Assembly (NCBI RefSeq): GCF_000025725.1
Contig: NC_013943.1
Location: 806,001 to 870,000, forward strand
Reading direction: 5' to 3'
DNA: 64,000 nt
From: Denitrovibrio acetiphilus DSM 12809
GTDB lineage: Bacteria; Chrysiogenota; Deferribacteres; Deferribacterales; Geovibrionaceae
Position 1 is the stretch's first letter; each line of letters starts with the position of its first letter. Both the position numbers and the translations under genes were made by a program. Below are positions 1-9,550 of the stretch, piece after piece. The notes below the pieces were generated by a model. That model saw only the letters and a list, made by a program, of their open reading frames with translations, had not been told where the DNA came from and searched no databases.

Positions 1-294
1 AAGTATGTTGCAGAGTTCAGGGCGAACGTCACCAATATGCTCCCGTCTGCTAAAAGTGCTTCTCTTAAGGTTATCCACAGACCTATGTCTGAGCTTAAAG
101 ATGTTGTCCGTTGTGATGACTGCCATACTAAAGACAGAGCTACAGCTTATCTGCCTTATAAAGAGATCGGATACCCTGACAGACGTGTTGACCAGCTTAT
201 AGGAAACGAAGTCGTTGGTATGATTGAAAAGTATAAGAAGTTCTATCTGCCGGATTTTCTGATCCCTAAAGAGGAAACTGAGAGTGAAAATTAA
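1..294 (+). CDS. C-terminal end of a multihaem cytochrome c (partial)
   Basis: The frame is open from the first base, so the 5' part lies outside the window. The visible 97 residues hold one c-type haem site (CDDCH, preceded by VVR) and a charged tail without membrane segments. One site in so short a piece, directly upstream of a large cytochrome operon, suggests the tail of another periplasmic or exported multihaem cytochrome; the total haem number cannot be read here. The stop overlaps the next gene by 11 nt, so the two are probably translationally coupled and this is not the first gene of the operon. Confidence 0.75.
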   Translation, partial: KYVAEFRANVTNMLPSAKSASLKVIHRPMSELKDVVRCDDCHTKDRATAYLPYKEIGYPDRRVDQLIGNEVVGMIEKYKKFYLPDFLIPKEETESEN

Positions 295-1165
295 AATATA
301 TTTAGCTGTTTTTCTGTTCTGCGTCAGTTTAAGTGCTTCCGCAGAAAGGGTTACAGCGTCTTTACTATATAAAATACAGATGGGAGACCACTCTGCACCA
401 ACGGATGTTGTTTTAGAAAGCGACGGTTCGGTTGGTGTTTATGATGCTTATGCCGGGAGCTATACCGTTTATGTGGATGGTGCTGCCGGTAATACTGTGA
501 GCAGAGACTTTCTTAAAGGCGGAAACTGCCTTGTCAGAAACGGCAACTATTTTCTGTTCTGCAACAGTGAGCACGAGAGCCTTGATATGCTTTCGGCAGG
601 GTTTGGAGTGTATCAGTCTTTCCGTCTGCCTGCAGAGCTGAAAGGGAGATATGACCCCACAGATGCTCTTGTTGCTGATGGTCACATATTCAGCGTAGAT
701 AATGATAACCATAGGATTATTAAAACTGATATCACAACAAATAGGTTTGAAAAATCCGTTGGAGTGTACGGAGGCAGAAAGCTGGAGTTCTGGTATCCCT
801 TTGCTCTTGCGGTTGACTCCAAAGGTGTTTTGTATGTTTCAGAAGTGCTCAACACCAGAGTGCAGAAGATCACAAAAGAGCTGAAGTTTTATGAAATATT
901 CGGTAAGTGGGGGATAAAACCAGGGGAATTTTACAGACCGACGGGTATTGCGGTTCATAAAGGGGGCACATTATTAATCGCTGACGGTTATACAGGTGTG
1001 GTTCAATATCTGGACAGAGATGGTCGTTTCGAAGGTGTTCTGAAAGATGAAGCCGGCAAAAGGCTTGAGTTTGGCTCTGTAACCCATATAAGGATCAACG
1101 GAGATAAACTTGCGGTTGTCGATGCATTTAACAGATCAGTTTTTATATACGAATTAGGGGATTAA
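284..1165 (+). CDS. Secreted NHL-repeat beta-propeller protein
   Basis: The 293-residue protein starts at GTG, 9 nt after a GAGG Shine-Dalgarno element, with an N-terminal signal peptide ending near SASA. From about residue 120 on it carries NHL-type blades; the clearest are around FALAVDSKGVLYVSEVLNTR and RPTGIAVHKGGTLLIADGY. NHL propellers are protein- or ligand-binding scaffolds without intrinsic catalysis. Genes of this type are common next to multihaem cytochromes. It overlaps the upstream cytochrome and sits 2 nt before the 28-haem gene, so an assembly or docking role in the same exported complex is the likely inference. The exact blade number is uncertain. Confidence 0.8.
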   Translation: MKIKIYLAVFLFCVSLSASAERVTASLLYKIQMGDHSAPTDVVLESDGSVGVYDAYAGSYTVYVDGAAGNTVSRDFLKGGNCLVRNGNYFLFCNSEHESLDMLSAGFGVYQSFRLPAELKGRYDPTDALVADGHIFSVDNDNHRIIKTDITTNRFEKSVGVYGGRKLEFWYPFALAVDSKGVLYVSEVLNTRVQKITKELKFYEIFGKWGIKPGEFYRPTGIAVHKGGTLLIADGYTGVVQYLDRDGRFEGVLKDEAGKRLEFGSVTHIRINGDKLAVVDAFNRSVFIYELGD

Positions 1166-1167
1166 CA

Positions 1168-4100
1168 TTGAGAAAGCTTTTATTCATTATCCCTGTGCTG
1201 GCGCTCTGCTTGTGGAGTGCTTACGCAGAAGATGTAACAAAACTTAACCCTGATTCATCAAAGCAGTGTGCGCTCTGCCACTATGAATGGATGCCCCAGT
1301 TCCTGTTTGAGCTGAAGGGCACAGAGCTTGTTGATTACCAGAAAGAGAAAGTCGTTGCCGAGGATAAGATGTGTTTCAGCTGTCACAACGGAACAGTGGA
1401 TGACAGCAGGATAAGGGTTTGGTCAGGGGATATGCACAATATGTCTGATAAGATTCCCGAACACATGAATATCCCTGTTGATCTCCCGCTGGAGGGCAAA
1501 TCTCTGGGGTGTCGAACCTGCCATACTGCACATGCCACAGGAAATCCGACGCAGGAAGGTGTCGCCGGAAGTATTTTTCTGCGTAGAGAGAATGGTGAGT
1601 CGCAGCTTTGTGAAGCGTGCCATACAGAAATAGGCGGCGGCATCCATAAGTCCCACCCTCTTAAAGAGTTAAAAGAGAATAGAGCAGTCATTGAAAAAGA
1701 CCTGAAAGCCTCCTATGGGAAACTTGGCAGTGAAGGTCGTGTGATTTGCGAAAGCTGCCATACCCCGCATTCGCCAAAAGATAAAAATCTCTTAGTTTAT
1801 AAAATAGATAACTCCAGAATATGCTCTGTCTGCCATGAGGATAAACTGAATATCGGCGGGCATACATATGTTAAGGGGATGATGAATCACCCAGTAAATG
1901 TTGTGCAGGAAGACGCCTCTGCTGTGCAGAAAACAAAAGACTCCGGAGGGAAATACACCGAAGGAGATAAAATTATCTGCATGACCTGCCATACTCCGCA
2001 CAAAGGGGCTGATGACTCTCTGCTTATTGTTGATAATGGAGACAGTGCATTTTGTATTAGCTGTCATAATGATAAAACAACCGTTCGGAACACTAAGCAT
2101 GACATGCTGACCATCAAGGGATTCAGAACCAAAGAGGGCAAAACAGCAATACAGAGGGGCACGTGTGAAAGCTGCCACGACCCACACGGATGGTCGATGA
2201 ACCTTTCGCCGAAGGACGGGGATCAGATATCCCAAAGCTGTCTGTCATGCCACAAAGACAAAGGCATAGCAAAAGAGAAGGTCATTAATAATAATCTTCA
2301 CAATCACCCTATAGGCAAGTCCATCAAGGATGATATGAAGAAGAAAGCGAATCTGCCGTTTATAGGAAAGATTACAGAGTTCTTTACAGAATTCCGCAGA
2401 GGCAGAAGCTCAGAAAAACTTGTGACCTGCGCTACATGCCACGATGTGCATTCAAAAGATAAGAATTTTCTCCGCATTGAAGCTGAGACCGGTGAGCTTT
2501 GCCTCACATGTCATAATGAAAAAGAGATGGTGGAGAAGACTCTTCACGGTAAACAGAAACTTGATAAAAGCTGTCTGTCCTGTCACAAAGTTCATAATAG
2601 CGAAACTAAACGTCTGCTTGTGAAACCTGACAATGATGGATGTCTTGATTGCCATAAGAAGGGGGGAAGTGCTGAGAAAATGATCCCGGGAGATCACTCC
2701 CACCCTGTTAATATGGTGGTTGACAGAAAGCTGGATGAGCATTTCAAGGTGACAGAAAACGGTATGTTCACCTGTGTGAGCTGTCACGATCCTCACTCTG
2801 AGAGTAAAGTTGCGAAAATTGATAAAGACTTTCTGAGGGGTGGTTTTGAAGATTTTGATACTTTCTGTATCGCCTGTCATGAGGGTCAGAAAGAGGTAGC
2901 AGGAAGCGATCATGATATGCGGAAAAAGGACTCTGAGGAGTTGTGCTCACAATGCCACGCAGTTCATAACGCAAAGAGCGGAAAGAGCATTATGACCCTT
3001 GAATATGATTATTCCACAGAGGATGACAGTTGTAAGGTTTGTCATAATGACAAAGGCTCTGCCGACAAGAAAGTTGTTATGGAAGGGCATAAGCTGGGGA
3101 AAATAAATGCCCATGAGAAATACGGCAAATTCCTTGCAGAAGAAGACGGGGAATATTTCCTCTATTGCTCAGGATGCCATACCGTGCACAACAACGGACC
3201 TGTGAAAGGCGAAGAAGGAACGATACAGAACAGTTTCCTTAATAAAAAACTTTCAGAAAACGGCAACTTCTGTGCCGGGTGTCACGAGGACAAGAAATCC
3301 TTCGGGCAGTCTAAGCATAATGTCGAAAAGTTTGAAAGAAACAACAAAATGACTGCTGCGAAAAAGGCAGAAGGGGACACTTGCGGTGCATGCCACATTG
3401 TTCACAATAGCGGTGATTACCTGTTTGATAAAGAGTTCGGAAATGACTTTGAAAAGATGTGTCAGAGCTGTCACAGCAGATCCGGCATAGCTGAAGAGAC
3501 TAAGATTGAAACCAGCCACAAGATGAACGTGAAGTTTGAAAAAGACATGGACGTATTTCTTCAGAACGGCAACGTTGTCTGTGCGACATGCCATGAGCCC
3601 CACGCACTTGATAAAGGTATGCTCAGGGATATGGGGGAAAAAAATATCTGTTCTGCATGTCACGAAGAGCAAAAAATGGTAGAGCTTTCGGAACACAACC
3701 TTGCTCTGCTTGATTACGTTGACGGCGAGATACGTGCAACCGCTGGCGAGAACCCGTGCTATGTTTGCCATAAACCGCATAATTTCCATAAGAATAATAA
3801 GCTTATGTGGGCTTTTAAGAACAAAGATAAAGATGGGTTTGCCTTTGGGATGTGTACTGACTGTCATAAAAAAGACGGTATAGGTTACAAAAAAGTACCG
3901 GAAGTTTTAAGTCATGAGAAAATATTTAAAATATTCCCGTATAAGGAAAAATTTAAAGAATTTCTGTTTAATGAATATGGAAAAGTTTCAGCTGATGGTG
4001 CGGTGACCTGTGAAACATGTCATAATCCTCATGTATGGGAAAAAGACATGTTGACTGTCGAAGCCAATGTTGATGGAGATGTTCATAACAGTTTTCTTAA

Positions 4101-4284
4101 GCAAAACGTTAAGAACGATTTTTGCAAAGTTTGTCATGGTGAAAAGGATGCTGAGGAACTTTACAATAAATATCATGACAAAGAGTATCGCAATTCCAGA
4201 AACAAGGACCAACTGGAGGCTGAGGTTCTTAAAAATATACTGATGATCCAGTTTTACCTTGAAAATTATCAGGAGAAGAAATGA
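1168..4284 (+). CDS. Giant periplasmic cytochrome c with 28 CXXCH sites
   Basis: TTG start, 7 nt after AGGGG. The 1038-residue product has a signal peptide (cleavage near AYAED) and 28 CXXCH motifs by direct count, from CALCH near residue 34 to CKVCH near residue 990. Many sites follow the doubled-CXXCH pattern, in which CxxCHxPH or CxxCHxVH is followed about 30-40 residues later by a second CxxCH; the extra His is a plausible distal ligand. There is no lipobox and no C-terminal membrane anchor, so a soluble periplasmic or exported electron wire is most likely. At about 37 residues per haem it is packed at the usual density for the family. It overlaps the next gene by ATGA. Confidence 0.93.
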   Translation: MRKLLFIIPVLALCLWSAYAEDVTKLNPDSSKQCALCHYEWMPQFLFELKGTELVDYQKEKVVAEDKMCFSCHNGTVDDSRIRVWSGDMHNMSDKIPEHMNIPVDLPLEGKSLGCRTCHTAHATGNPTQEGVAGSIFLRRENGESQLCEACHTEIGGGIHKSHPLKELKENRAVIEKDLKASYGKLGSEGRVICESCHTPHSPKDKNLLVYKIDNSRICSVCHEDKLNIGGHTYVKGMMNHPVNVVQEDASAVQKTKDSGGKYTEGDKIICMTCHTPHKGADDSLLIVDNGDSAFCISCHNDKTTVRNTKHDMLTIKGFRTKEGKTAIQRGTCESCHDPHGWSMNLSPKDGDQISQSCLSCHKDKGIAKEKVINNNLHNHPIGKSIKDDMKKKANLPFIGKITEFFTEFRRGRSSEKLVTCATCHDVHSKDKNFLRIEAETGELCLTCHNEKEMVEKTLHGKQKLDKSCLSCHKVHNSETKRLLVKPDNDGCLDCHKKGGSAEKMIPGDHSHPVNMVVDRKLDEHFKVTENGMFTCVSCHDPHSESKVAKIDKDFLRGGFEDFDTFCIACHEGQKEVAGSDHDMRKKDSEELCSQCHAVHNAKSGKSIMTLEYDYSTEDDSCKVCHNDKGSADKKVVMEGHKLGKINAHEKYGKFLAEEDGEYFLYCSGCHTVHNNGPVKGEEGTIQNSFLNKKLSENGNFCAGCHEDKKSFGQSKHNVEKFERNNKMTAAKKAEGDTCGACHIVHNSGDYLFDKEFGNDFEKMCQSCHSRSGIAEETKIETSHKMNVKFEKDMDVFLQNGNVVCATCHEPHALDKGMLRDMGEKNICSACHEEQKMVELSEHNLALLDYVDGEIRATAGENPCYVCHKPHNFHKNNKLMWAFKNKDKDGFAFGMCTDCHKKDGIGYKKVPEVLSHEKIFKIFPYKEKFKEFLFNEYGKVSADGAVTCETCHNPHVWEKDMLTVEANVDGDVHNSFLKQNVKNDFCKVCHGEKDAEELYNKYHDKEYRNSRNKDQLEAEVLKNILMIQFYLENYQEKK

Positions 4285-5153
4285 GAATATTACGTGGGTG
4301 TTTGCTTGTTGCGGGGCTTATTGCAATTTCCGCATTGGGGTATGCTGAGATTAAGCCTGTTTTTGATGATGCTGTGAAGCCTGCCGAGAAGAGTGCAGTG
4401 TTGTATTTTGATATCGATGGCAGGTATGACCTTAATATCATGACAGAATTTCTGAAATACTGCACGGAACAGACCGATGTGACCTGCATCTGTGCAGAGG
4501 CATCCGGAGCAGGCGTTCAGAAGATAAAAGGTGCATTTGAAGGGAATAAAAACGAGAGATACATATACCGGTCTGATGCGAGAGAAGATACTCCGGAAAT
4601 AGTGTTCTCCAGATCCGGAGAAGCGCTGGGTGTTCTCAAAAAGGAATCTGACTTTGCGGCATTGATACCCATATATCTTGATTATACTGCCGGAAGAATT
4701 GATGCGGAAGATTTCGCCGAAACTATGGAAGCAATCGAAAGTGCAGAGATGTACAAGAAGATTGTCCCTCGAATGAATTTTGTTCTTTTGCTGGCAAAGA
4801 AAGGCGAGCGTGATGCCGCCCTTGCAGAGCTGGACAAAATAGAGACAGAGAAGCTTGATGACAAAGGCAGATTACTTCTGGGAGAAACGTTCCTCAGGCT
4901 TAAAGCACCGAAAAGAGCACACCGTATTCTGAAAACATGCGGTGATGTTCAATGCCGGTTTTATGCAGGAGTGTCTGAGTATATGGCGGGTGACCCTGAT
5001 TCTGCGTTAGAAACGCTGGAAAACCTGAAAGGCGTTTATCCAGATGAAAACCGACTGAAGCATTACATTAAATCCATTTATGAATCAAAAGGGGATAAAG
5101 AACGTGCAGATGCGATACAGCTGCCTGATAACTATAATATTGACGCTCACTAG
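4281..5153 (+). CDS. Periplasmic TPR protein with thioredoxin-like N-terminal half
   Basis: The 290-residue product overlaps the 28-haem cytochrome gene by 4 nt and has AGGAG before its ATG. A signal peptide ends near ALGYA. The first half (SAVLYFDIDGRYDL, then EIVFSRSGEALGVL) has the strand pattern of a thioredoxin-like fold but no CXXC active site. The second half, from about residue 150, is helical with TPR-like repeats (AALAELDKIETEKL, ALETLENLKGVYP). TPR proteins are scaffolds, so a role in assembling or holding the neighbouring cytochromes is inferred. No catalytic residue is recognisable and the thioredoxin assignment is tentative. Confidence 0.7.
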   Translation: MRILRGCLLVAGLIAISALGYAEIKPVFDDAVKPAEKSAVLYFDIDGRYDLNIMTEFLKYCTEQTDVTCICAEASGAGVQKIKGAFEGNKNERYIYRSDAREDTPEIVFSRSGEALGVLKKESDFAALIPIYLDYTAGRIDAEDFAETMEAIESAEMYKKIVPRMNFVLLLAKKGERDAALAELDKIETEKLDDKGRLLLGETFLRLKAPKRAHRILKTCGDVQCRFYAGVSEYMAGDPDSALETLENLKGVYPDENRLKHYIKSIYESKGDKERADAIQLPDNYNIDAH

Positions 5154-6078
5154 CTTGTTTGTTTTTCAGCCTTGTGCTTGGGCTGAGATGCAGATTATCT
5201 TTCCTATGGGAAGTGAAGTGAAGTCTGTCAGTAACATACATGTGATAGGGATGAGCAGCACAGGTGAAGATGTGCAGGTGAGCATCAATGGTAAAAACTT
5301 TGATAAAAAGCTCATAAAGATGGAGAAAGGGAAGTCAGCCTATATGCTGATGACAATACTTCAGCTTCAGCTCGGCGAAAACGATATCAAAGTGATACAG
5401 AACGGGGATGTGAAGAGTTTTAAAGTTACCAAAGTTGATTCACCAGTTTCTATTGCAGACTGGACTGAGAGCCTTGGAAATTTTCATTCCAGCGGTAAGA
5501 CTGAGGTATGCAGGAACTGCCATAGATTTGAGAATATCAGTGATTGCGTAAACTGCCACAGAGATAAATTTATCGGGAACTGGGTGCATAAGCCCGTGAA
5601 AGAGGGGAAGTGTTTTGAATGTCACGAACAGGAACGTAATTTTATCCCGAAAGAGCCTTTTGCGGAAACCTGCCTTAAGTGTCATACAAAACTGAATGAC
5701 GCTATGGAAACCGCCGAATATGTTCATGGTCCGGTGGCGGCAGGCTTCTGTACAATATGTCACTCACCTCATAAGTCTACAGACAAAACACACCTGAGGA
5801 AGAGTGTGAACAGCATCTGTACTGACTGCCATGTTTCAGACGAGCAAGGGTTCAGCTTTCACTCAGCAAGCAGTATACAATTTCATCCTGTTGAGGGTGT
5901 TTTTATAGAGAAGCTGAATAAGAATATTGAGTGCAGCGACTGTCATAACCCCCATTACAGCGGGCAGGGTATGCTGCTGACCTCTCCGGATAGTGAATCT
6001 CTGTGTGTTAAGTGCCATGACGGACAGGACACCAGAGAGCTTTTGAAAGTGCTTTCTGAAAAGTATAGTTCCAATTGA
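5104..6078 (+). CDS. Ig-like octahaem cytochrome c
   Basis: GTG at 5104 is chosen because AAGGGGA lies 8 nt upstream; the in-frame ATGs at 5080 and 5110 lack well-spaced sites. The gene begins inside the TPR gene, so translation is coupled. The 324-residue product has a signal peptide ending near CAWA, an Ig-like beta domain at about residues 25-110, and eight CXXCH motifs (CRNCH, CVNCH, CFECH, CLKCH, CTICH, CTDCH, CSDCH, CVKCH). There is no lipobox, so it is probably periplasmic. The beta domain may dock onto the porin or a lipoprotein partner. The last bases overlap the 6075-6078 region just before the next start. Confidence 0.88.
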   Translation: MQMRYSCLITIILTLTSLFVFQPCAWAEMQIIFPMGSEVKSVSNIHVIGMSSTGEDVQVSINGKNFDKKLIKMEKGKSAYMLMTILQLQLGENDIKVIQNGDVKSFKVTKVDSPVSIADWTESLGNFHSSGKTEVCRNCHRFENISDCVNCHRDKFIGNWVHKPVKEGKCFECHEQERNFIPKEPFAETCLKCHTKLNDAMETAEYVHGPVAAGFCTICHSPHKSTDKTHLRKSVNSICTDCHVSDEQGFSFHSASSIQFHPVEGVFIEKLNKNIECSDCHNPHYSGQGMLLTSPDSESLCVKCHDGQDTRELLKVLSEKYSSN

Positions 6079-6095
6079 TTAACAGAGGATTGTTT

Positions 6096-8267
6096 ATGAG
6101 ATTGTTTAAGTTCCTTATTTTAGCGGTATTTTTATTCTCACTGACAGCCTGCCTTGGCAGCGGGAGCGAGAAGAGCTCTGTAGACGATGATACAAGAGTA
6201 ATGACGGAGCTGACAGCCGGTGATGACGGGGCTGTGTCATATTCCGGCAGTGGAGATTTTTTCGGCTTTGGAATAGTGGCTTCGGATGCTGGGCTTGCCG
6301 GCAGAAAAATATATATCGAAAGAGCAGAATCTCAATATTCGGTAAACGGCTATAAGGCTGTTTCTGATCTTTTCTCCATACGTTTTTATAAAGACAGAGC
6401 CGCAGACGAAGAAAGCTTTGACGCAGAGATAACAATTCCTTTCAGCGCATCTGCTGTCGCGGCAGAGGGTGCGTCTCCTGGGGATGTTAATATATGCATG
6501 CTTCTGGATGATATGGTTATTCCGGCATCGGCAGTTTCAGACGGGACATCCGTTACGGCTTCTGCAAAGATTCCTTACGACCTTTTTGCATGCCTGAAAG
6601 ATGATGTCGCTATCTCAGAAAATTCAACAATTATTCTGAAGGGTTATAGCCATAAAGATGCAGATAATGATAATGAATATCTTACAGATAAAAACGGCAC
6701 TCTTCTGCCGGATGTCATACGCGGGATAAACCATGTGCAGGCAGGAGAAAATGTTCGCTTAGGTTATAATAAAGAAGCATTCGGCGAGAATATATCTGAT
6801 GCAGAATGGGTGCTTTCTGACAAACCTTCAGGCTCCGCAGCCTCGCTGAGTGCAGACGGTACTGACAGACTTATTCAGCCTGACATGAACGGGATTTACA
6901 CAGTTACACTTAACCTGACAGGTATTAACGGCAAGAGCACAGCGGAAAGTATAAAGCTCGTTGCCATGAACTATTCTTATCGTGCCTCCACAGGCACTGC
7001 ACAGTGCTTGGACTACTGCCATACAGGAACTTTCTCCCTTGCGCAGCTCGATCAGTACGGCAGAGCTAAATTGCGCGACATAGTTTCGGTGTGGGGGGCA
7101 TCTTCTCATGCGTCAGCGTTCAGCGTGGTTGCAGGAGAGACGGATACGTCCTGTCTCCAGTGCCATACAACCGGATTTTTCTATGCAGACAGAGATAAAA
7201 ACGGAACAGACGATCATCCGGCAGTGAGCGGGTTTGATGATACAATAACCAATTGGACAGACCCCGCGGACACTGGTGATACGCATCTTAGGGGTGTGAC
7301 GTGCGAGGCTTGCCACGGACCGGGAGCGGACGCTTCTCTGACATTTGCAGAATCACACTATTCAGATGTTTCCTTAAATTCCGGAGTGTGTCTGACATGT
7401 CATGAACACGAGAACATATCCGGACACTTTTTTGAATATTCAGATACTCATGATAAAGCCCATACACTTTCGAACGGCACTGTTGCCAAGAATGCTGAAT
7501 GTTTCAGATGTCATACAGGCGAAGGGATGATGTCCCGCATTTTTGGTGCAGACCTCACACCTGCGGATGTTGATACTGTTACAGGTATCGGCTGTGCTGT
7601 CTGCCATGATCCGCACGGCGAAAGCGGATTCAGCTCTCTGCTCCGCCTTTCAGGCAGTTTTCAGTTTGAAACAGCAGATGGAACATATACCGCTGACGCA
7701 GGCAAGGCAAAGCTTTGTTACTCATGCCATAATTCCGACACTGTTCTTCCGGCTGTGGGAACCATACCGCACAACTCAACTGCTGAGATGTATGAGGGGA
7801 TAGGCGGATATGACTACGGTAATGACCTCTCTGACAAAAAGTCATGGCATGCTCTTCGGGGTCTGGAATGCGTTGACTGCCATATGCAGACAGAAGACGG
7901 ACTGACCCACAATATGCTTATGACCCATGATACTGATGCAAGACTTACGACATGTTATACATCAACCTGTCATACAGGAACGAGCCCTGAGTTTAAAAAC
8001 GGGTATTTTGAAGTGGAATCGTCCATGCAGAATATCCGTGGACAGATGGATGAGCTTGCAGACTTAATAAACGAAAAAAGCGGTCTGCCGGAAGGGTCTG
8101 CGATAAGGGCTTCTTACACAGCAGATACGGCAGAGCTCACCAACGCTCTGAACAGAGCCGCATATAACTATAACTTTATCCTCGGTGACAAGGGCTACGG
8201 CTTTCATAACCAGAGCTATACCAGATCACTTCTGGGCTTGTCTCTGGCAGACTTAGGCAGTTACTGA
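6096..8267 (+). CDS. Lipoprotein multihaem cytochrome c (7 CXXCH + CX3CH + CX4CH)
   Basis: ATG at 6096 follows AGAGGAT by 5 nt; a TTG 7 codons earlier is in frame but gives a poorer signal peptide. The 723-residue product has a lipobox (LTAC) without Asp at +2, so outer-membrane retention is expected. About residues 25-290 are beta-rich and haem-free. The C-terminal half has CLQCH, CEACH, CLTCH, CFRCH, CAVCH, CYSCH and CVDCH plus two odd sites: CLDYCH (three residues between the Cys) first and CYTSTCH (four) last. The tail HNQSYTRSLL resembles the C-terminal segment of other exported multihaem cytochromes. It sits just upstream of the porin gene, as expected for a surface partner of the conduit. 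Confidence 0.88.
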   Translation: MRLFKFLILAVFLFSLTACLGSGSEKSSVDDDTRVMTELTAGDDGAVSYSGSGDFFGFGIVASDAGLAGRKIYIERAESQYSVNGYKAVSDLFSIRFYKDRAADEESFDAEITIPFSASAVAAEGASPGDVNICMLLDDMVIPASAVSDGTSVTASAKIPYDLFACLKDDVAISENSTIILKGYSHKDADNDNEYLTDKNGTLLPDVIRGINHVQAGENVRLGYNKEAFGENISDAEWVLSDKPSGSAASLSADGTDRLIQPDMNGIYTVTLNLTGINGKSTAESIKLVAMNYSYRASTGTAQCLDYCHTGTFSLAQLDQYGRAKLRDIVSVWGASSHASAFSVVAGETDTSCLQCHTTGFFYADRDKNGTDDHPAVSGFDDTITNWTDPADTGDTHLRGVTCEACHGPGADASLTFAESHYSDVSLNSGVCLTCHEHENISGHFFEYSDTHDKAHTLSNGTVAKNAECFRCHTGEGMMSRIFGADLTPADVDTVTGIGCAVCHDPHGESGFSSLLRLSGSFQFETADGTYTADAGKAKLCYSCHNSDTVLPAVGTIPHNSTAEMYEGIGGYDYGNDLSDKKSWHALRGLECVDCHMQTEDGLTHNMLMTHDTDARLTTCYTSTCHTGTSPEFKNGYFEVESSMQNIRGQMDELADLINEKSGLPEGSAIRASYTADTAELTNALNRAAYNYNFILGDKGYGFHNQSYTRSLLGLSLADLGSY

Positions 8268-8286
8268 GAAATAGGAGTATACACGA

Positions 8287-9525
8287 GTGAAAGTATTTAG
8301 ATTAGTTTTTGTTGTGATGCTTTTGTACATCTCCTCTGCGTCTGCTTTCAGTCTCGATGGGAGCTTATCGACCCTGTACGAAGTGTCGAAAGACAAAGGG
8401 GAAGACTCTGAAGGGCTGTGGGAGAATTATCTCAGCATAGATAATGCAAAGATATTAGACCCTTATGTCGGTGTGAATTTTTACGGACGGTACGCTTACG
8501 ATACCGAGGCTGATGATGATTATACCGACATATATTCTGCTTATCTTGACTACAGCAGCTTTCAGGATACTTTTCAGGCAAAGGTAGGGCGTTTTCTGTA
8601 TGTGGGTAATAGATTTCTCACACTGAATGGTGCACAGGTTACTGTTCGTACGGACTATCTTTTCGGTGCGACAGTTTTTGCAGGCAAGCCTGAGTTCTTT
8701 GATGCGGACGGCAAACATGTTAATGAAAAATACCGCTACACAGGTGACAGGTTCTATGGCGGACGGATTTTTCTGAACGGTGTTAAGAATACCAGCGGTT
8801 TCATTTCTTATACGAGAGAAACAGATGGCGGCGATACACTTCAGGAACTTTTGGGAGTGGGCGCAGGTCATAGGCTCGACATCTCGGAAGACTTTTTTAT
8901 AAAAGCGGACGGCAGGGTAGAGTATGACACAGAAGAAAATGTTATTTACAAAAGTATTGCCCGTGTCTCTGTGGATTATAAAAAACTGAGACTGCTGGGG
9001 GATATCACAACATATGATGTTGAGGATGGGACTTCCTATGAAGATGAACTTATCATAAGCAATTTCTCAACAGGGAAGCAGGAAAGGTATGCCTTTACTG
9101 TCCAGTATGCACTGACACCCAATATCACCCCTTACCAAAGTACAGTTTTTTCAAGGATAGAACTTCCCGCCGGGCTGGTTGAAAACGGAGAGATTTATAA
9201 GCTTGGTGTTGATCTTAATTATTTTAAAGAGGTTGGCGTAAATGCAAATCTCGAGGGCTATTATTATAATAGTTTGATATCAAACGCAAAAGGCGGCAGT
9301 TTTATTATTGACTGGAGTCTTAATAAAAAGACACGCCTGAGCTTTGAAGCTGAGGTGCTGCGCCTTGAAAACTCAAAAGGTGAGGACAATGTCTATTCCC
9401 TGTATGTCGAGGCTGTGTATGATGTTTTGAAAGATATAACAGTCACTGCCTATGCTGAAAATAATCAGGAGACGAGATATCTTCCTGAAAACAGGTACGG
9501 ACTTAAAGCTACATATAGTTTTTAG
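8287..9525 (+). CDS. Outer-membrane beta-barrel (porin of a cytochrome conduit)
   Basis: GTG start, 9 nt after AGGAG. The 412-residue product has a signal peptide ending at SASA, then alternating amphipathic strands with many Tyr/Phe residues, and it ends in Phe (GLKATYSF), the usual signature recognised by the BAM complex. No cysteine haem sites are present. By context, flanked by cytochrome lipoproteins, it probably forms the sheath of a porin-cytochrome conduit analogous in role to MtrB or the Geobacter Ext/Omb porins. Sequence relatedness to those families cannot be judged by eye. It may instead be a simple substrate porin. Confidence 0.8.
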   Translation: MKVFRLVFVVMLLYISSASAFSLDGSLSTLYEVSKDKGEDSEGLWENYLSIDNAKILDPYVGVNFYGRYAYDTEADDDYTDIYSAYLDYSSFQDTFQAKVGRFLYVGNRFLTLNGAQVTVRTDYLFGATVFAGKPEFFDADGKHVNEKYRYTGDRFYGGRIFLNGVKNTSGFISYTRETDGGDTLQELLGVGAGHRLDISEDFFIKADGRVEYDTEENVIYKSIARVSVDYKKLRLLGDITTYDVEDGTSYEDELIISNFSTGKQERYAFTVQYALTPNITPYQSTVFSRIELPAGLVENGEIYKLGVDLNYFKEVGVNANLEGYYYNSLISNAKGGSFIIDWSLNKKTRLSFEAEVLRLENSKGEDNVYSLYVEAVYDVLKDITVTAYAENNQETRYLPENRYGLKATYSF

Positions 9526-9550
9526 ATTACAGAATAACACGAGGATATGA

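Noticed and set aside
5080-5103. ATG at 5080 as start of the octahaem cytochrome
   Set aside because: No SD, and it adds polar residues before the signal peptide; GTG at 5104 has AAGGGGA at good spacing.
6075-6095. TTG at 6075 as start of the cytochrome lipoprotein
   Set aside because: It lies in the end of the previous gene without SD; ATG at 6096 has AGAGGAT and gives a standard lipoprotein signal.
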